Assembly (NCBI GenBank): GCA_023429855.1
Contig: JAEZDB010000470.1
Location: forward strand, 1-16,658
Length of the DNA: 16,658 nucleotides
Direction of reading: 5' to 3'
Origin: Actinomycetes bacterium
GTDB taxonomy: Bacteria > Actinomycetota > Thermoleophilia > Solirubrobacterales > Solirubrobacteraceae
Below, piece by piece: positions 1-7,689 of the stretch (position 1 is the first letter of the stretch; each line of letters opens with the position of its first letter). The notes beneath the pieces were generated by a model. That model made no database searches. It had not been told where the DNA came from and was given only the letters and a program-made list of their open reading frames with translations. The position numbers and the translations under genes are program-made.

Positions 1-1031
1 ATCACGGCGAGCGCCGAGGCGTCGTGCAAGCTGATCCATGCGCGGCCGCTGCGTGCGTCGACGTCGACCCCCAGCGGAACGCCTGGCACCGACAACGTGG
101 CGCGTACTGCGAGCGTCGCGGCGTCAAGCACGGTGACGGTGCCGGCCTGCAGGTTCGGCGCATAGAGCAACCGGCGACGCGGGTCGACGCCGAGCCCGTG
201 CGGCGTCGTCGCGGTCTCGACGGCTGCACGCGGCGTGAGCGCAGCGCCCGGCGCGAACCGTACGACTCGCCCAGTCGCGAAGCTCGCCGCGTACACGGCG
301 CCGGAGGCCTCGTCGACTGCCGGACGGCTATTGGCGTCGACCGCCACGGCGCCCAGCACGATCCGGCGCCGCGTGTCGATCACGGCCATCTCGTGGCGGG
401 CGTCGGTTGACCGGTCGGCGTTGCCGACGTAGAGCCGGCCACGGCGCGCGTCGAGCGCGAGGCGGGTAGGCGCGCGCACGCCGCCGATGGCGTCGACGAC
501 CTCGCGGCGACGCACGTCGACCACGTCGATCCGGTGCTCGCCGTACGACGAGACGTAGGCCAGCCCGCGCGCCTCGTCGACCGCGACGCCGTACGGGTGC
601 GCGCCCACGCGCACGAAGTCGCGCGGATCCGCTGCTGCGCCGCGCACGCCCATGACGGCGACGCTGCCGGCCGCGCTGTTCGTAGTGACGACGAGTCCGC
701 GGCGTACGTCGGCGTCGAGTCCGGATGGCACGTGCGGCACGAGCACGCCGCCGATGTCGACCGGTGCGGCGGCGGCCAACGAGATCGAGCCGACCTGACG
801 CTGCCGACGGACGTCGACCACACTCACCGACGGCTGCGGCGGCGGGTTCGCAGCCGCGTAGCGATCGGCGACGAGCGCGAGCCCGCGCCGATCGTCGATG
901 ACGACGTCGCCCCCGCTCAGATGCGAGACCGGAACCCGCTCGACGGTGAACGCCTGGTGCGCTCGGGCAGCTGCCGGCACACCGGCCAACCCGAGGGTCG
1001 CAGACAGCAGCAGAACGGAGGTCGAGCGCAT
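1..1031 (-). CDS. Secreted YncE-like beta-propeller protein (partial, C-terminus beyond window)
   Basis: An uninterrupted minus-strand frame runs from an ATG at 1031 to the left edge, 343 codons without a stop, so the C-terminus is missing. It begins with a signal peptide (MRSTSVLLLSATLGLAG, then an Ala-rich VPAAARA cleavage region). The rest is a run of about 40-45-residue units with the pattern G-hydrophobic-x-hydrophobic-D-xx-R-G-L-hydrophobic-Y-V/A, a polar turn, then V-x-V-hydrophobic-D, for example GVAVDEARGLAYVSSYGEH followed by RIDVVDVRRREVV. That is the blade signature of YncE/YVTN-type propellers. The product is probably an exported seven-bladed propeller acting outside the membrane; ligand and partner are unknown. 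No Shine-Dalgarno precedes the ATG, but a -10-like TAATAT lies 8 bases upstream, suggesting a leaderless mRNA. A metal-box-like dyad covers that -10. E. coli YncE is reported to be iron-repressed, which makes the dyad noteworthy but is only an analogy. Confidence 0.85.
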   Translation of the reverse strand, partial: MRSTSVLLLSATLGLAGVPAAARAHQAFTVERVPVSHLSGGDVVIDDRRGLALVADRYAAANPPPQPSVSVVDVRRQRQVGSISLAAAAPVDIGGVLVPHVPSGLDADVRRGLVVTTNSAAGSVAVMGVRGAAADPRDFVRVGAHPYGVAVDEARGLAYVSSYGEHRIDVVDVRRREVVDAIGGVRAPTRLALDARRGRLYVGNADRSTDARHEMAVIDTRRRIVLGAVAVDANSRPAVDEASGAVYAASFATGRVVRFAPGAALTPRAAVETATTPHGLGVDPRRRLLYAPNLQAGTVTVLDAATLAVRATLSVPGVPLGVDVDARSGRAWISLHDASALAV

Positions 1032-1038
1032 CCGAACC

Positions 1039-1060
1039 AATATTAGGGCACCCTAATTTT
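1039..1060 (-). promoter_or_regulatory. DtxR/IdeR-like dyad overlapping the -10 of the beta-propeller gene
   Basis: Positions 1042-1057 read ATTAGGG-CA-CCCTAAT, a perfect inverted repeat. With one mismatch pair (1041/1058) symmetry extends to 1039-1060. On the minus strand the -10-like TAATAT occupies 1045-1040, inside the dyad, 8 bases before the ATG at 1031. The half-site and spacing (TTAGG-N4-CCTAA) can be laid over the first 14 bases of the DtxR/IdeR iron box as I know it. Binding here would block the polymerase. The identity of the regulator is inferred. Confidence 0.55.
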
Positions 1061-1065
1061 GGCTG

Positions 1066-1081
1066 CGCGCCGCGCGGCGCG
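1066..1081 (-). terminator. GC-rich hairpin after the DUF4279 gene
   Basis: CGCGCCGCGCGGCGCG is a perfect 16-bp palindrome that starts directly after the TGA stop (1084-1082) of the DUF4279 gene. It can fold as a 6-bp stem with a GCGC loop. No T-tract follows on the minus strand, so it would be the U-less hairpin type often seen in high-GC actinobacteria. It separates the DUF4279 gene from the promoter of the beta-propeller gene. Confidence 0.45.
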
Positions 1082-1588
1082 TCAGGCAGCCCCGTCGGGA
1101 GGACGCACGACCTGCAGCCTGGCGCGCGGCGGCGTGTGATGATCAGGCGCCTCGTCCTCGACGCCTCCGTAGAAGTCGATCCCGAGCTCAGCGCCGACAA
1201 GCGCCACGCGCTGCAGCACCTCTGCCGAGAAGACCGGCCCGCCGTGGCCCGTCGCCGACATCCAGAAGCAGAAGAAGTCGGCCGTGACGCCCTGCGACGC
1301 CTGGAGCTCGCGGAGCGCGGCTGCTCCAGGCTCGATCAGGTCGAGCAGGTAGTTCAGGTGCCGTTCGAGGCTCGTCGACGCGATGTGCCCCTCGCTCTTG
1401 AGCAGCCACACGCCCAGCTCCTGCCGGCGGATCTGCGACGGCGTCGGCACGAGCTGCCCGCTGCGGAGCGCCTGCGACGGCTGCAGACCAAGCGCCCGCG
1501 TCACGTCGTCGGGTTCGAGGCGGTCGCCGACCACGCGAAACGTGGCATGGGCCAGCAAACAGTTGGCGTTCTCCTGGAGCGAATGCAC
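1082..1588 (-). CDS. DUF4279 domain-containing protein
   Basis: A 168-residue soluble protein without signal peptide or membrane segment. The order ATFRVVGDRLEPDDVTRALG, a Gly/Gln-containing loop (RSGQLVPTPSQIRRQELGVW), LERHLNYLLDLI, then a late hydrophobic strand plus LGAELGIDFYG matches the DUF4279 family as I remember it: an N-terminal beta-alpha unit with LxPDxVTxxLG, a conserved GxW, and a C-terminal LG-x-x-hydrophobic-D-hydrophobic-Y. The molecular function of the family is not known to me. The start is GTG at 1588, with a GGGGG-containing purine stretch about 9 bases upstream as a plausible ribosome site. It follows trxB after 110 bp holding a hairpin, so it may be read through from trxB or transcribed separately. 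Confidence is high that it is coding, moderate for the family. Confidence 0.8.
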   Translation of the reverse strand: MHSLQENANCLLAHATFRVVGDRLEPDDVTRALGLQPSQALRSGQLVPTPSQIRRQELGVWLLKSEGHIASTSLERHLNYLLDLIEPGAAALRELQASQGVTADFFCFWMSATGHGGPVFSAEVLQRVALVGAELGIDFYGGVEDEAPDHHTPPRARLQVVRPPDGAA

Positions 1589-1647
1589 GATCTGGAGCCC
1601 CCTGCCCGTCGGTCGCTGCGTCGACGTTACGGCCAGCCGCGCTGCCG

Positions 1648-1685
1648 CGCGAGCCTGCTCCGAGGCAGCCCGGGGCAGGCTCGCG
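1648..1685 (-). terminator. Hairpin between trxB and the DUF4279 gene
   Basis: CGCGAGCCTGC (1648-1658) and GCAGGCTCGCG (1675-1685) are perfect 11-bp inverted arms around a 16-base loop. The structure begins 13 bases after the trxB stop codon and has no T-tract. It may terminate trxB transcription or act as a partial terminator or processing site before the DUF4279 gene. Confidence 0.5.
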
Positions 1686-1698
1686 GTGCAGCGAGGCG

Positions 1699-2679
1699 CT
1701 AAGCGGCCTGGACCGAGTGCTGCTCTTCGTCGCGCGCAGGCGTGTCGCGCAGGTAGCGCTCGGCGTCGATCGCAGCCTGGCAGCCCGACCCGGCGGCCGT
1801 GATGGCCTGGCGGTAGCTCGGGTCGATCAGGTCGCCGGCAGCGAAGACGCCCGGCCGCGCGGTGCGCGTGGTGCGCCCCTCGACCACGACGTAGCCCTCC
1901 TCGTCGGTCGCCAGGTGGTCGGCGACCAGCTGGCTCTGCGGCTCGTGGCCGATCGCGATGAAGGCGCCCTTCACCGTGATCTCCTTGGCCTCACCCGTCT
2001 CCGCGTGCTTGAGGTGCGCGACGTCGAGCGCGCCGTTGTCGCCGGGCGCGAAGTGATCGGTCACGTACGGCGTGAGGAACTCGATGTTCTCCACCTCGCG
2101 GGCGCGCTCGAGCATGATCTTCGACGCGCGGAACTCGTCGCGGCGGTTCACGATCACGACCTTTGACGAGAACTTCGCGAGGAAGATCGCCTCTTCCATC
2201 GCCGAATCGCCGCCGCCGACGATCAGCGTCGGCAGCTCCTTGAAGAACGCAGCGTCGCACGTGGCGCAGTACGAGACGCCGCGGCCGCCGAGCTCCTCCT
2301 CGCCGGGCACGCCGAGCTTCTTGTGCTCCGCGCCCATCGCCAGCACCACCGCGCGGGTGCGGTAGACGTCGTCGCCCACGTGCACCTCGTGAATGCCGCC
2401 AGGCTCGTCGGCGAGTTTGATCTCCGTCGCCAGGTCGCTGACGAGCTTCGCGCCGAACCGCTCGGCCTGGTCGCGCATGTTCTGCATGAGCGCCGGGCCC
2501 ATGATGCCCTCCGGGAAGCCGGGGAAGTTCTCGACGTCGGTCGTCTGCTGCAGCAGGCCGCCCCACAGGAAGCCCTCGATCACCACGGGCTCGAGGTTGG
2601 CTCGGGCGGTGTACAGGGCTGCGGTGTAGCCAGCCGGGCCGGACCCGACGATGACCACGTTGTGGGTTTGCTCGCTCAT
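1699..2679 (-). CDS. trxB: Thioredoxin-disulfide reductase
   Basis: This cytoplasmic flavoenzyme uses NADPH to reduce thioredoxin. The 326-residue product has the expected size and order: FAD-binding GSGPAG at residues 12-17, GVSYCATCDAAFF with the redox cysteines at 138 and 141, the NADPH-binding GGGDSAMEEA from 155, and the C-terminal FAD motif GVFAAGDLIDPSYRQ followed by AITAAGSGCQAA. The active-site motif reads CATCDAAFF where many relatives have CATCDGFF; redox cysteines and Asp are intact. The start is ATG at 2679. There is no clear Shine-Dalgarno, but TAACGT (2692-2687) ends 7 bases before the ATG, suggesting a leaderless transcript. No thioredoxin gene is adjacent in the window, so the partner must be encoded elsewhere. 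The assignment is secure. Confidence 0.97.
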   Translation of the reverse strand: MSEQTHNVVIVGSGPAGYTAALYTARANLEPVVIEGFLWGGLLQQTTDVENFPGFPEGIMGPALMQNMRDQAERFGAKLVSDLATEIKLADEPGGIHEVHVGDDVYRTRAVVLAMGAEHKKLGVPGEEELGGRGVSYCATCDAAFFKELPTLIVGGGDSAMEEAIFLAKFSSKVVIVNRRDEFRASKIMLERAREVENIEFLTPYVTDHFAPGDNGALDVAHLKHAETGEAKEITVKGAFIAIGHEPQSQLVADHLATDEEGYVVVEGRTTRTARPGVFAAGDLIDPSYRQAITAAGSGCQAAIDAERYLRDTPARDEEQHSVQAA

Positions 2680-2686
2680 GCCAATG

Positions 2687-2692
2687 ACGTTA
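2687..2692 (-). promoter_or_regulatory. Putative -10 of trxB (leaderless type)
   Basis: TAACGT on the minus strand ends 7 bases before the trxB ATG. It fits the TAnnnT pattern and spacing seen before other starts in this window. No convincing -35 is visible. Confidence 0.4.
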
Positions 2693-2748
2693 GTACGCCC
2701 GGAGCGTGCGTGCGTGAGCCACGCGCGAGAGCCCCGCGCCCTGCGCGC

Positions 2749-3912
2749 TCAGGCTGCGGACGCTGCCTCGGACGCGGCCTCGGCATCGGCATCGGCGTCA
2801 GTGACCGGCGGGCGCTCTGCCCGCCGTTCTTCTTTCCACCGGGCGACGGTGCGCCGGAGCTGAAGGTAGGCGATGAAGCCCGGGATCGTGGGCAGCCAGA
2901 ACGCGAAGACCCGGTAAGTGAGCACCGCAGCCAGGATCACGCCGCCCTGACCGGAGCCCGCGCCGAGTGCCGCGAGCGCGCCAATCATTCCGCCGTCGAC
3001 GCCACCCACCCCGCCTGGAAGCGGCAGCAGGTTGCCGAGCATGCCGATGAAGAACCCGAGCGTGACGACGGCGAGCGGCGGGGAGGCCCCGAATGCCTGG
3101 AACGCCGCCCAGAGCGATGCGACCTGTGCGCCCCAGTAGATGAACGCGCCGAAGGTGACCCAGTCGCCGCGCCGCACGTGCGACCACGCGCCGCGGACCC
3201 CGGTCGACGCAGAGGCCGGCAGATTGGCCAGGCGATGCGCGATCTTGCCGCGGCGGCCGCCGTGCTCACCCCAGTGCTGGATCCGTCGCTCGAGGTCGCT
3301 GGGCACGAGTGCGGCGACGATCGCCACCGCGATCACCGTGGCGCCGAGCAATGCCGGGAGCACGGTGATGCCCCAGGTCTGCGGCCCCGGGAAGATCCCC
3401 CACCGCATCCCAAGCCCGCCAACCACGATCGCGAGCATGTACGGCACGTACATGAGCACCAAGAACGTGACGGTGCGGTCGGCCACCTCTCGCCGGTCCA
3501 TCCCCGCCTGGCGCAGCGCCCACGCCGTGAGCACGAGCCCGCCAGCGCCGCCGGCAGCGAGGATCCGCGTGGCGGCAAGGCCGGCCATGGTGATCTGGTA
3601 GCTGGCTGCGACATCGATCCGCGTGTTGCCACCCGTGCGGTACACGCCGCGAAACATCAAGACGTAGCCGACAAACGACAGGACGGCGAAACCGAACGAC
3701 GCCGCGAGCCAGAGCGGCGCGCCGTCGCGGATCCGGCCGAAGCTCTCCTCGATTCCGGGCAGCAGCGGCAGCCCGACGTACAAGACGCCGACGATCACGG
3801 TGACGGCGGCGAGTCCCGTCACGACCTGGCGCCGACCGAGGTCGAAGCCAGGCTCGTCGTCGAGGTCGTCGTCGCTCGTCGCGCTGCCGTGTATGGGCCC
3901 GGACGGCTGCAT
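2749..3912 (-). CDS. YbhN/UPF0104-type flippase-like integral membrane protein
   Basis: A 387-residue multi-spanning membrane protein of the lysylphosphatidylglycerol synthase TM-region / YbhN (UPF0104) superfamily. Hydrophobic segments begin near residues 30, 68, 112, 150 and 180, with more after the loop at about 210-240. The family hallmark is the Pro/Gly-rich stretch LLPLPGGVGGVDGGMIGAL in the C-terminal half, matching the LPxPGGxGxxE/D signature. The N-terminus is acidic (SDDDLDDEPGFD) and the C-terminus ends in an Ala/Asp/Glu-rich tail. The family includes lipid flippase-like proteins and the membrane half of MprF; there is no synthetase domain here, and the substrate is unknown. ATG at 3912 is the only reasonable start, because an in-frame TAG lies five codons upstream. 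It is transcribed divergently from ctaC and is followed 69 bp later by trxB. Confidence 0.85.
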   Translation of the reverse strand: MQPSGPIHGSATSDDDLDDEPGFDLGRRQVVTGLAAVTVIVGVLYVGLPLLPGIEESFGRIRDGAPLWLAASFGFAVLSFVGYVLMFRGVYRTGGNTRIDVAASYQITMAGLAATRILAAGGAGGLVLTAWALRQAGMDRREVADRTVTFLVLMYVPYMLAIVVGGLGMRWGIFPGPQTWGITVLPALLGATVIAVAIVAALVPSDLERRIQHWGEHGGRRGKIAHRLANLPASASTGVRGAWSHVRRGDWVTFGAFIYWGAQVASLWAAFQAFGASPPLAVVTLGFFIGMLGNLLPLPGGVGGVDGGMIGALAALGAGSGQGGVILAAVLTYRVFAFWLPTIPGFIAYLQLRRTVARWKEERRAERPPVTDADADAEAASEAASAA

Positions 3913-3921
3913 TCCGAGGCG

Positions 3922-3927
3922 AGTCTA
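3922..3927 (-). promoter_or_regulatory. Putative -10 of the flippase-like gene (leaderless type)
   Basis: TAGACT on the minus strand ends 9 bases before the ATG at 3912. The same hexamer with the same 9-base spacing precedes the small membrane peptide gene at 7705. No Shine-Dalgarno is evident. Confidence 0.5.
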
Positions 3928-4071
3928 GAGCGGACGCCCGACGTGAGCACGAGCGCGTGGCGACCGCCCGCCCTTGCCCTCGCGCACGCGAGCGCCCTGC
4001 CGGAACGCCGCAGAACGCCCCGTGGGAGCACGACTTCGCGAGGCCAACATCCACACCGACCGCCTCATAGT

Positions 4072-4077
4072 TAGAAT
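4072..4077 (+). promoter_or_regulatory. Putative -10 of the ctaC-ctaD-ctaB operon (leaderless type)
   Basis: TAGAAT ends 10 bases before the GTG start of ctaC at 4088. It lies in the 175-bp divergent region shared with the flippase-like gene. The -35 is not recognisable. Confidence 0.5.
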
Positions 4078-4087
4078 CCCGCCGGTC

Positions 4088-4981
4088 GTGCCCGCTAAGT
4101 CTTCAGTCGGCCGCCTGCGCCGGGGTCTCGCCCCGCTCGCAGCCGCCGCCACAGCCACACTTCTGTTCGCCGAAACCGCTTCGGCCAACTGGATCGCTCC
4201 CGAGCACGGTGGATCGCCGAACGCTGATGCGATCCACTCGCTCTACGTGATCCTGCTGGTCGTCGGCTTGATCGTGTTCTTCCTCACGGAAGGGCTCTTG
4301 CTCTACACGCTTTGGAAGTTCAAGGCGAGCCGCGGCCACGAGGCGAAGCAGATCCACGGCAACACAAAGCTGGAGATCGGCTGGACGAGCGGCGCAGCGA
4401 TTCTCGTGATCATCCTCGCGATCGTCTCCTTCGCGAAGCTCGGTGAGATCCGCAACCCGCCCAACAGCGACGCCGCCGGCTTCAAGGTGCAGCCGATCGC
4501 CGAGGATCCGGGCACCAACCAGAAGCTCCCGCCCAACAAGCAGGGCCTCCACATCAAGGTCACGGGCTACCAGTACGGCTGGCGCTACACGTACGACGAC
4601 GGCGATCCCACCACGCGCGACCCCTACACGTACCGCGACATGTACGCGCCGACGCAGACGACGGTGCTCTTGAGCATCACCTCGCAGGACGTCATCCACT
4701 CGTGGTGGATCCCGGAGCTCGGCGGCAAGTTCGACGCCGTCGACGGCTTCCGCAACTGGACCTGGTTCAAGATGCCCGCCGACAAGGCCGGCACCACCTT
4801 CCGCGGCCAGTGCGCAGAGCTCTGCGGCCGCAACCACGCGAACATGACCGCCTCGGTCAAGGCGCTGTCCCCCACGGACTTCGCGGCTTGGCTGGCGGAA
4901 AAGAAACTCGAACTCGCCCAGTCCGCCAAGGACGCCGCTGTGCAGCGCGCCGTGGTCGACGCCGGCGAAGAACTCAAGTAG
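4088..4981 (+). CDS. ctaC: Cytochrome c oxidase subunit II (CuA subunit)
   Basis: Subunit II of an aa3-type oxidase takes electrons from cytochrome c through its CuA centre on the outer face of the membrane. I place the start at GTG 4088, giving 297 residues. The frame is open further upstream (ATG 3974), but the extra 38 residues are not conserved-looking and would cover the promoter. From GTG the protein begins with a signal peptide (Arg-rich start, LAPLAAAATATLLFA, ETASA cleavage site). Two membrane helices follow at about 51-78 and 97-117, then the cupredoxin domain. The CuA ligands are complete: His204 (VIHSWW), Cys242, Glu244, Cys246, His250 and Met253 in CAELCGRNHANM. There is no C-terminal cytochrome c fusion; the protein ends in a charged Lys/Glu/Ala helix. 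ctaD follows 17 bp downstream. Confidence 0.96.
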   Translation: MPAKSSVGRLRRGLAPLAAAATATLLFAETASANWIAPEHGGSPNADAIHSLYVILLVVGLIVFFLTEGLLLYTLWKFKASRGHEAKQIHGNTKLEIGWTSGAAILVIILAIVSFAKLGEIRNPPNSDAAGFKVQPIAEDPGTNQKLPPNKQGLHIKVTGYQYGWRYTYDDGDPTTRDPYTYRDMYAPTQTTVLLSITSQDVIHSWWIPELGGKFDAVDGFRNWTWFKMPADKAGTTFRGQCAELCGRNHANMTASVKALSPTDFAAWLAEKKLELAQSAKDAAVQRAVVDAGEELK

Positions 4982-4998
4982 CGGACGGAGATTGAACG

Positions 4999-6717
4999 AT
5001 GGCTGCCGCTGACGTGACCACCACCAAGACCACCGACGGGACGCTTCCGGCTGTCCCGCTCCTCACCGCGCACTCGGTCGAGCGCGAAGACACGGGCTGG
5101 CGCTCGTGGGTCCTGACCACCGATCACAAGAAGATCGGGATCATGTACATCGTGGCCGCCCTGGTCTTCTTCGTCCTGGGCGGAACCGAGGCGCTGCTGA
5201 TCCGCCTGCAGCTCGGCACGCCCGACAACACGCTGCTGGATCCCCAGACGTACAACGCGATGTTCACGATGCACGGGACGACCATGGTCTTCCTGTTCGT
5301 CATTCCGATCATGGCCGGCTTCGGCAACTACTTCGCCCCGCTCCAGATCGGTGCGCGAGACATGGCCTTCCCGAAGCTGAACGGCCTCTCGTTCTGGTTC
5401 TACATGGCCGGCGGCATCGTCTTCTACTCGTCGCTGTTCTTCGGCGCCCCGGAGGCCGCGTGGACCACCTACGCCCCGCTCTCCGACGACGCCTACACCC
5501 CGGGCTTCGGCACCGACGCGTGGATCTTCCTCGTCCACCTCACGGGCATCTCGTCGCTCGTCGGCGCGGTCAACTTCGTGGTCACGATCGCCAACATGCG
5601 CGCACCGGGCATGGGCTGGGGTCGCATGCCGATCTTCGTCTGGACGATCCTGATCTACTCGGTGATGCTGATCATCGCCCTGCCGGTCATCGCCGTCGGC
5701 GCGACGCTCCTGCTGACCGACCGCCACTTCGGCACCCACTTCTACGACGTCGCCGGTGGCGGCGACCCGATGCTGTGGCAGCACCTCTTCTGGTTCTTCG
5801 GGCACCCCGAGGTCTACATCATGATCATCCCGGGCTTCGGGATCATCTCGGAGGTCCTGCCGGTCTTCTCGCGTAAGCCGATCTTCGGCTACAAGGCCGT
5901 CGCAGCCGCTACGGCCTCGATCGCCTTCCTCGGCACCCTCGTGTGGGCCCACCACATGTTCACCACGCCGAGCCCGACGGCCGTGCTGGTGTTCTTCATG
6001 ATCGGGTCTTTCCTGATCGGCGTCCCGACCGGCGTCAAGATCTTCAACTGGATCTTCACGCTCTACCAGGGCGCGATCGAGTTCAAGACGCCGCTGCTGT
6101 TCTCCGTCGGCTTCCTGTCGATGTTCCTCATCGGCGGCATCTCGGGCATCGTCCTCGCGACCTTCCCGATCGACTGGCAGCTGCACGACTCGTACTTTGT
6201 GGTCGCGCACTTCCACTACGTCCTCGTCGGCGGCGCGATGTTCTCGATCACCGCGGGCCTCTACTACTGGTACCCGAAGATGACGGGCCGCATGATGAGC
6301 GAGCGCCTGGGCAAGTGGTCCTTCTGGCTGATGTTCATCGGCTTCAACATCACCTTCCTGATCCAGCACTCGCTTGGGCTCGACGGCATGCCGCGCCGCA
6401 TCTACGAGTACGGCGACATCGGCAACTGGGGCACCTGGAACCTGATCTCCACGATCGGCTCCTTCATCCTTGGCGTCGGCCTCCTGCTCTCGATGATCAA
6501 CGGCTACCGCTCGCTCAAGAACGGCGCGATCGCCGGTCCCGACCCGTGGCGTGGCAACACCCTCGAGTGGTTCATCCCGTCGCCGCCCCCGGCGAACAAC
6601 TTCGACGTCGTGCCGACCGTCCGCTCGGTCGAGCCGCTCAAGGACATCCGCCAGGAAGTCGCGAGCCGCTCGCAGACCGGCACCGCTGAGGCCGCTCCGG
6701 CCCCGGCCGCACACTGA
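4999..6717 (+). CDS. ctaD: Cytochrome c oxidase subunit I
   Basis: The catalytic core subunit reduces O2 at the heme a3-CuB site and pumps protons. At 572 residues with twelve hydrophobic segments it is of normal length. Ligands visible are His92 (MFTMHGTT) and His406 for low-spin heme a, His404 for heme a3 (VAHFHYV), and His269, His318 and His319 for CuB (GHPEVY, AHHM). Tyr273 is the residue expected to be cross-linked to His. Proton-channel residues of the A1 type are present: Glu271 in GHPEVY, Asp121 and Asn128 in DMAFPKLNG, and Lys347 in VPTGVK. A GGAG ribosome site lies 9 bases before the ATG. The C-terminal tail is Ala/Pro-rich. The gene sits between ctaC and ctaB in one operon, and ctaB starts five bases after its TGA. 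The assignment is secure. Confidence 0.98.
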   Translation: MAAADVTTTKTTDGTLPAVPLLTAHSVEREDTGWRSWVLTTDHKKIGIMYIVAALVFFVLGGTEALLIRLQLGTPDNTLLDPQTYNAMFTMHGTTMVFLFVIPIMAGFGNYFAPLQIGARDMAFPKLNGLSFWFYMAGGIVFYSSLFFGAPEAAWTTYAPLSDDAYTPGFGTDAWIFLVHLTGISSLVGAVNFVVTIANMRAPGMGWGRMPIFVWTILIYSVMLIIALPVIAVGATLLLTDRHFGTHFYDVAGGGDPMLWQHLFWFFGHPEVYIMIIPGFGIISEVLPVFSRKPIFGYKAVAAATASIAFLGTLVWAHHMFTTPSPTAVLVFFMIGSFLIGVPTGVKIFNWIFTLYQGAIEFKTPLLFSVGFLSMFLIGGISGIVLATFPIDWQLHDSYFVVAHFHYVLVGGAMFSITAGLYYWYPKMTGRMMSERLGKWSFWLMFIGFNITFLIQHSLGLDGMPRRIYEYGDIGNWGTWNLISTIGSFILGVGLLLSMINGYRSLKNGAIAGPDPWRGNTLEWFIPSPPPANNFDVVPTVRSVEPLKDIRQEVASRSQTGTAEAAPAPAAH

Positions 6718-6722
6718 CCCAC

Positions 6723-7622
6723 GTGGGCGCAACGTCCGTCACCGTCGCCGCGGCTGAGAAGCCGCGGAGCATCCAGCTGGCCCTGGACCTCTTCGAGCTC
6801 ACGAAGCCGAAGGTCCAGAGCCTGCTGCTGCTGACGACCGTCACGTCGATGTACGTGGCCGGCATGCCGTCCGTCGGGCTGGTCGTGCTCACGGTCCTCG
6901 GTGGCTACATGTGCGCCGGTGCCGCCGGCGCCGTCAACCACTGGTACGACCGCGACATCGACATCCAGATGGGCCGCACCGCCGACCGTCCGATCCCCTC
7001 GGGCCGCGTCTCGCCGGCCGTGGCGCTCGGCTGGGGCGGCTTCCTGCTCGTTGCGAGCATGCTGCTGCTCGGTCTCACGGTCAACTGGCTCACCGCGCTG
7101 CTCTCGCTGGCGGGATTCGTCTGGTACGTCTTCGTCTACACGATGTGGCTCAAGCGGACCACGCCCCAGAACATCGTCTGGGGCGGCGCCGCCGGCGCCT
7201 TCCCCGCCATGGCCGGCTGGTCGGCCGTGCAGGGCAACATCACCGTCACGTCGGTTGCGCTGTTCGCCATCGTCTTCCTTTGGACGCCTCCCCACTTCTG
7301 GGCGCTGTCGCTCCTGATGAAGGACGAGTACGCCAAGGTCGGTGTGCCGATGCTGCCCGTCGTCCGCGGCGAAGACGCCACCCGCCGGTGGATCTCGATC
7401 AGCACCGTGGTGCTGGTCCTCAGCTCGCTCGTCCCGTTCTTCACCGAAGACATGGGCGGCCGGTACCTGTCGACGGCATTGACCCTCGGCGCCGTCTTCC
7501 TGATCGGCGCGGAGCTCCTGCGCCGGCATCCCAGCCGCCAGCTCGCGCTGCGCGTCTACCTCTTCAGCCTGCTCTACCTCGCCCTGCTCTTCGGCGGGAT
7601 GGTCTGCGACCTGCGCCTCTAG
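6723..7622 (+). CDS. ctaB: Protoheme IX farnesyltransferase (heme o synthase)
   Basis: This membrane prenyltransferase of the UbiA superfamily adds a farnesyl group to heme b to give heme o, the precursor of the heme a used by CtaD. The 299-residue protein has multiple hydrophobic helices. It shows the prenyl-diphosphate/Mg site NHWYDRDID (Asn72, Asp76, Asp80) followed by RTADRPIPSGRVS, then KRTTPQNIVWGGAAGAFP and WTPPHFWALS, all characteristic of CtaB/CyoE. The start is GTG at 6723, five bases after the ctaD stop. There is no Shine-Dalgarno, so translation is probably coupled to ctaD. The start codon lies within the palindrome CCCACGTGGG (6718-6727), which may be chance. A hairpin terminator follows the stop. 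Heme a synthase (ctaA) is not in the window. Confidence 0.96.
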   Translation: MGATSVTVAAAEKPRSIQLALDLFELTKPKVQSLLLLTTVTSMYVAGMPSVGLVVLTVLGGYMCAGAAGAVNHWYDRDIDIQMGRTADRPIPSGRVSPAVALGWGGFLLVASMLLLGLTVNWLTALLSLAGFVWYVFVYTMWLKRTTPQNIVWGGAAGAFPAMAGWSAVQGNITVTSVALFAIVFLWTPPHFWALSLLMKDEYAKVGVPMLPVVRGEDATRRWISISTVVLVLSSLVPFFTEDMGGRYLSTALTLGAVFLIGAELLRRHPSRQLALRVYLFSLLYLALLFGGMVCDLRL

Positions 7623-7644
7623 CGCGGTTCTGAGCACCCCCTTT

Positions 7645-7666
7645 CCCGGCGTCTCTGCACGCCGGG
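7645..7666 (+). terminator. Terminator hairpin after ctaB
   Basis: CCCGGCGT (7645-7652) and ACGCCGGG (7659-7666) form a perfect 8-bp stem with a 6-base loop, 23 bases after the ctaB stop. There is no strong T-tract. It separates ctaB from the promoter of the next gene. Confidence 0.65.
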
Positions 7667-7689
7667 CCTTCGCCCTCAACCTCGATCGT

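Noticed and set aside
2255..2270. CATCDAAFF in thioredoxin reductase instead of CATCDGFF
   Set aside because: Both redox cysteines and the Asp are intact, so it is a minor natural variant rather than an anomaly.
2711..2751. Possible imperfect hairpin in the 69-bp gap between the flippase-like gene and trxB
   Set aside because: The arms (TGAGC plus GCGC with a 3-base bulge) are weak and include the flippase-like gene's stop codon. It is too imperfect to call a terminator.
2323..4074. Plus-strand 583-codon open frame opposite trxB and the flippase-like gene
   Set aside because: The product is His/Arg/Asp-rich without domains. It covers the trxB N-terminus and the divergent promoter region.
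3974..4087. Upstream extension of ctaC to ATG 3974
   Set aside because: The extra 38 residues precede a complete signal peptide that starts at GTG 4088 and would overlap the TAGAAT promoter element.
6718..6727. CCCACGTGGG palindrome over the ctaB start codon
   Set aside because: Ten bases of palindrome in GC-rich DNA are expected by chance, and no supporting structure or repeat is nearby.
4624..6732. Minus-strand 702-codon open frame opposite ctaD
   Set aside because: It is a GC-rich shadow: its product is Arg/Asp/Glu/His-rich low complexity, while the plus strand carries an unmistakable oxidase subunit I with all ligands.
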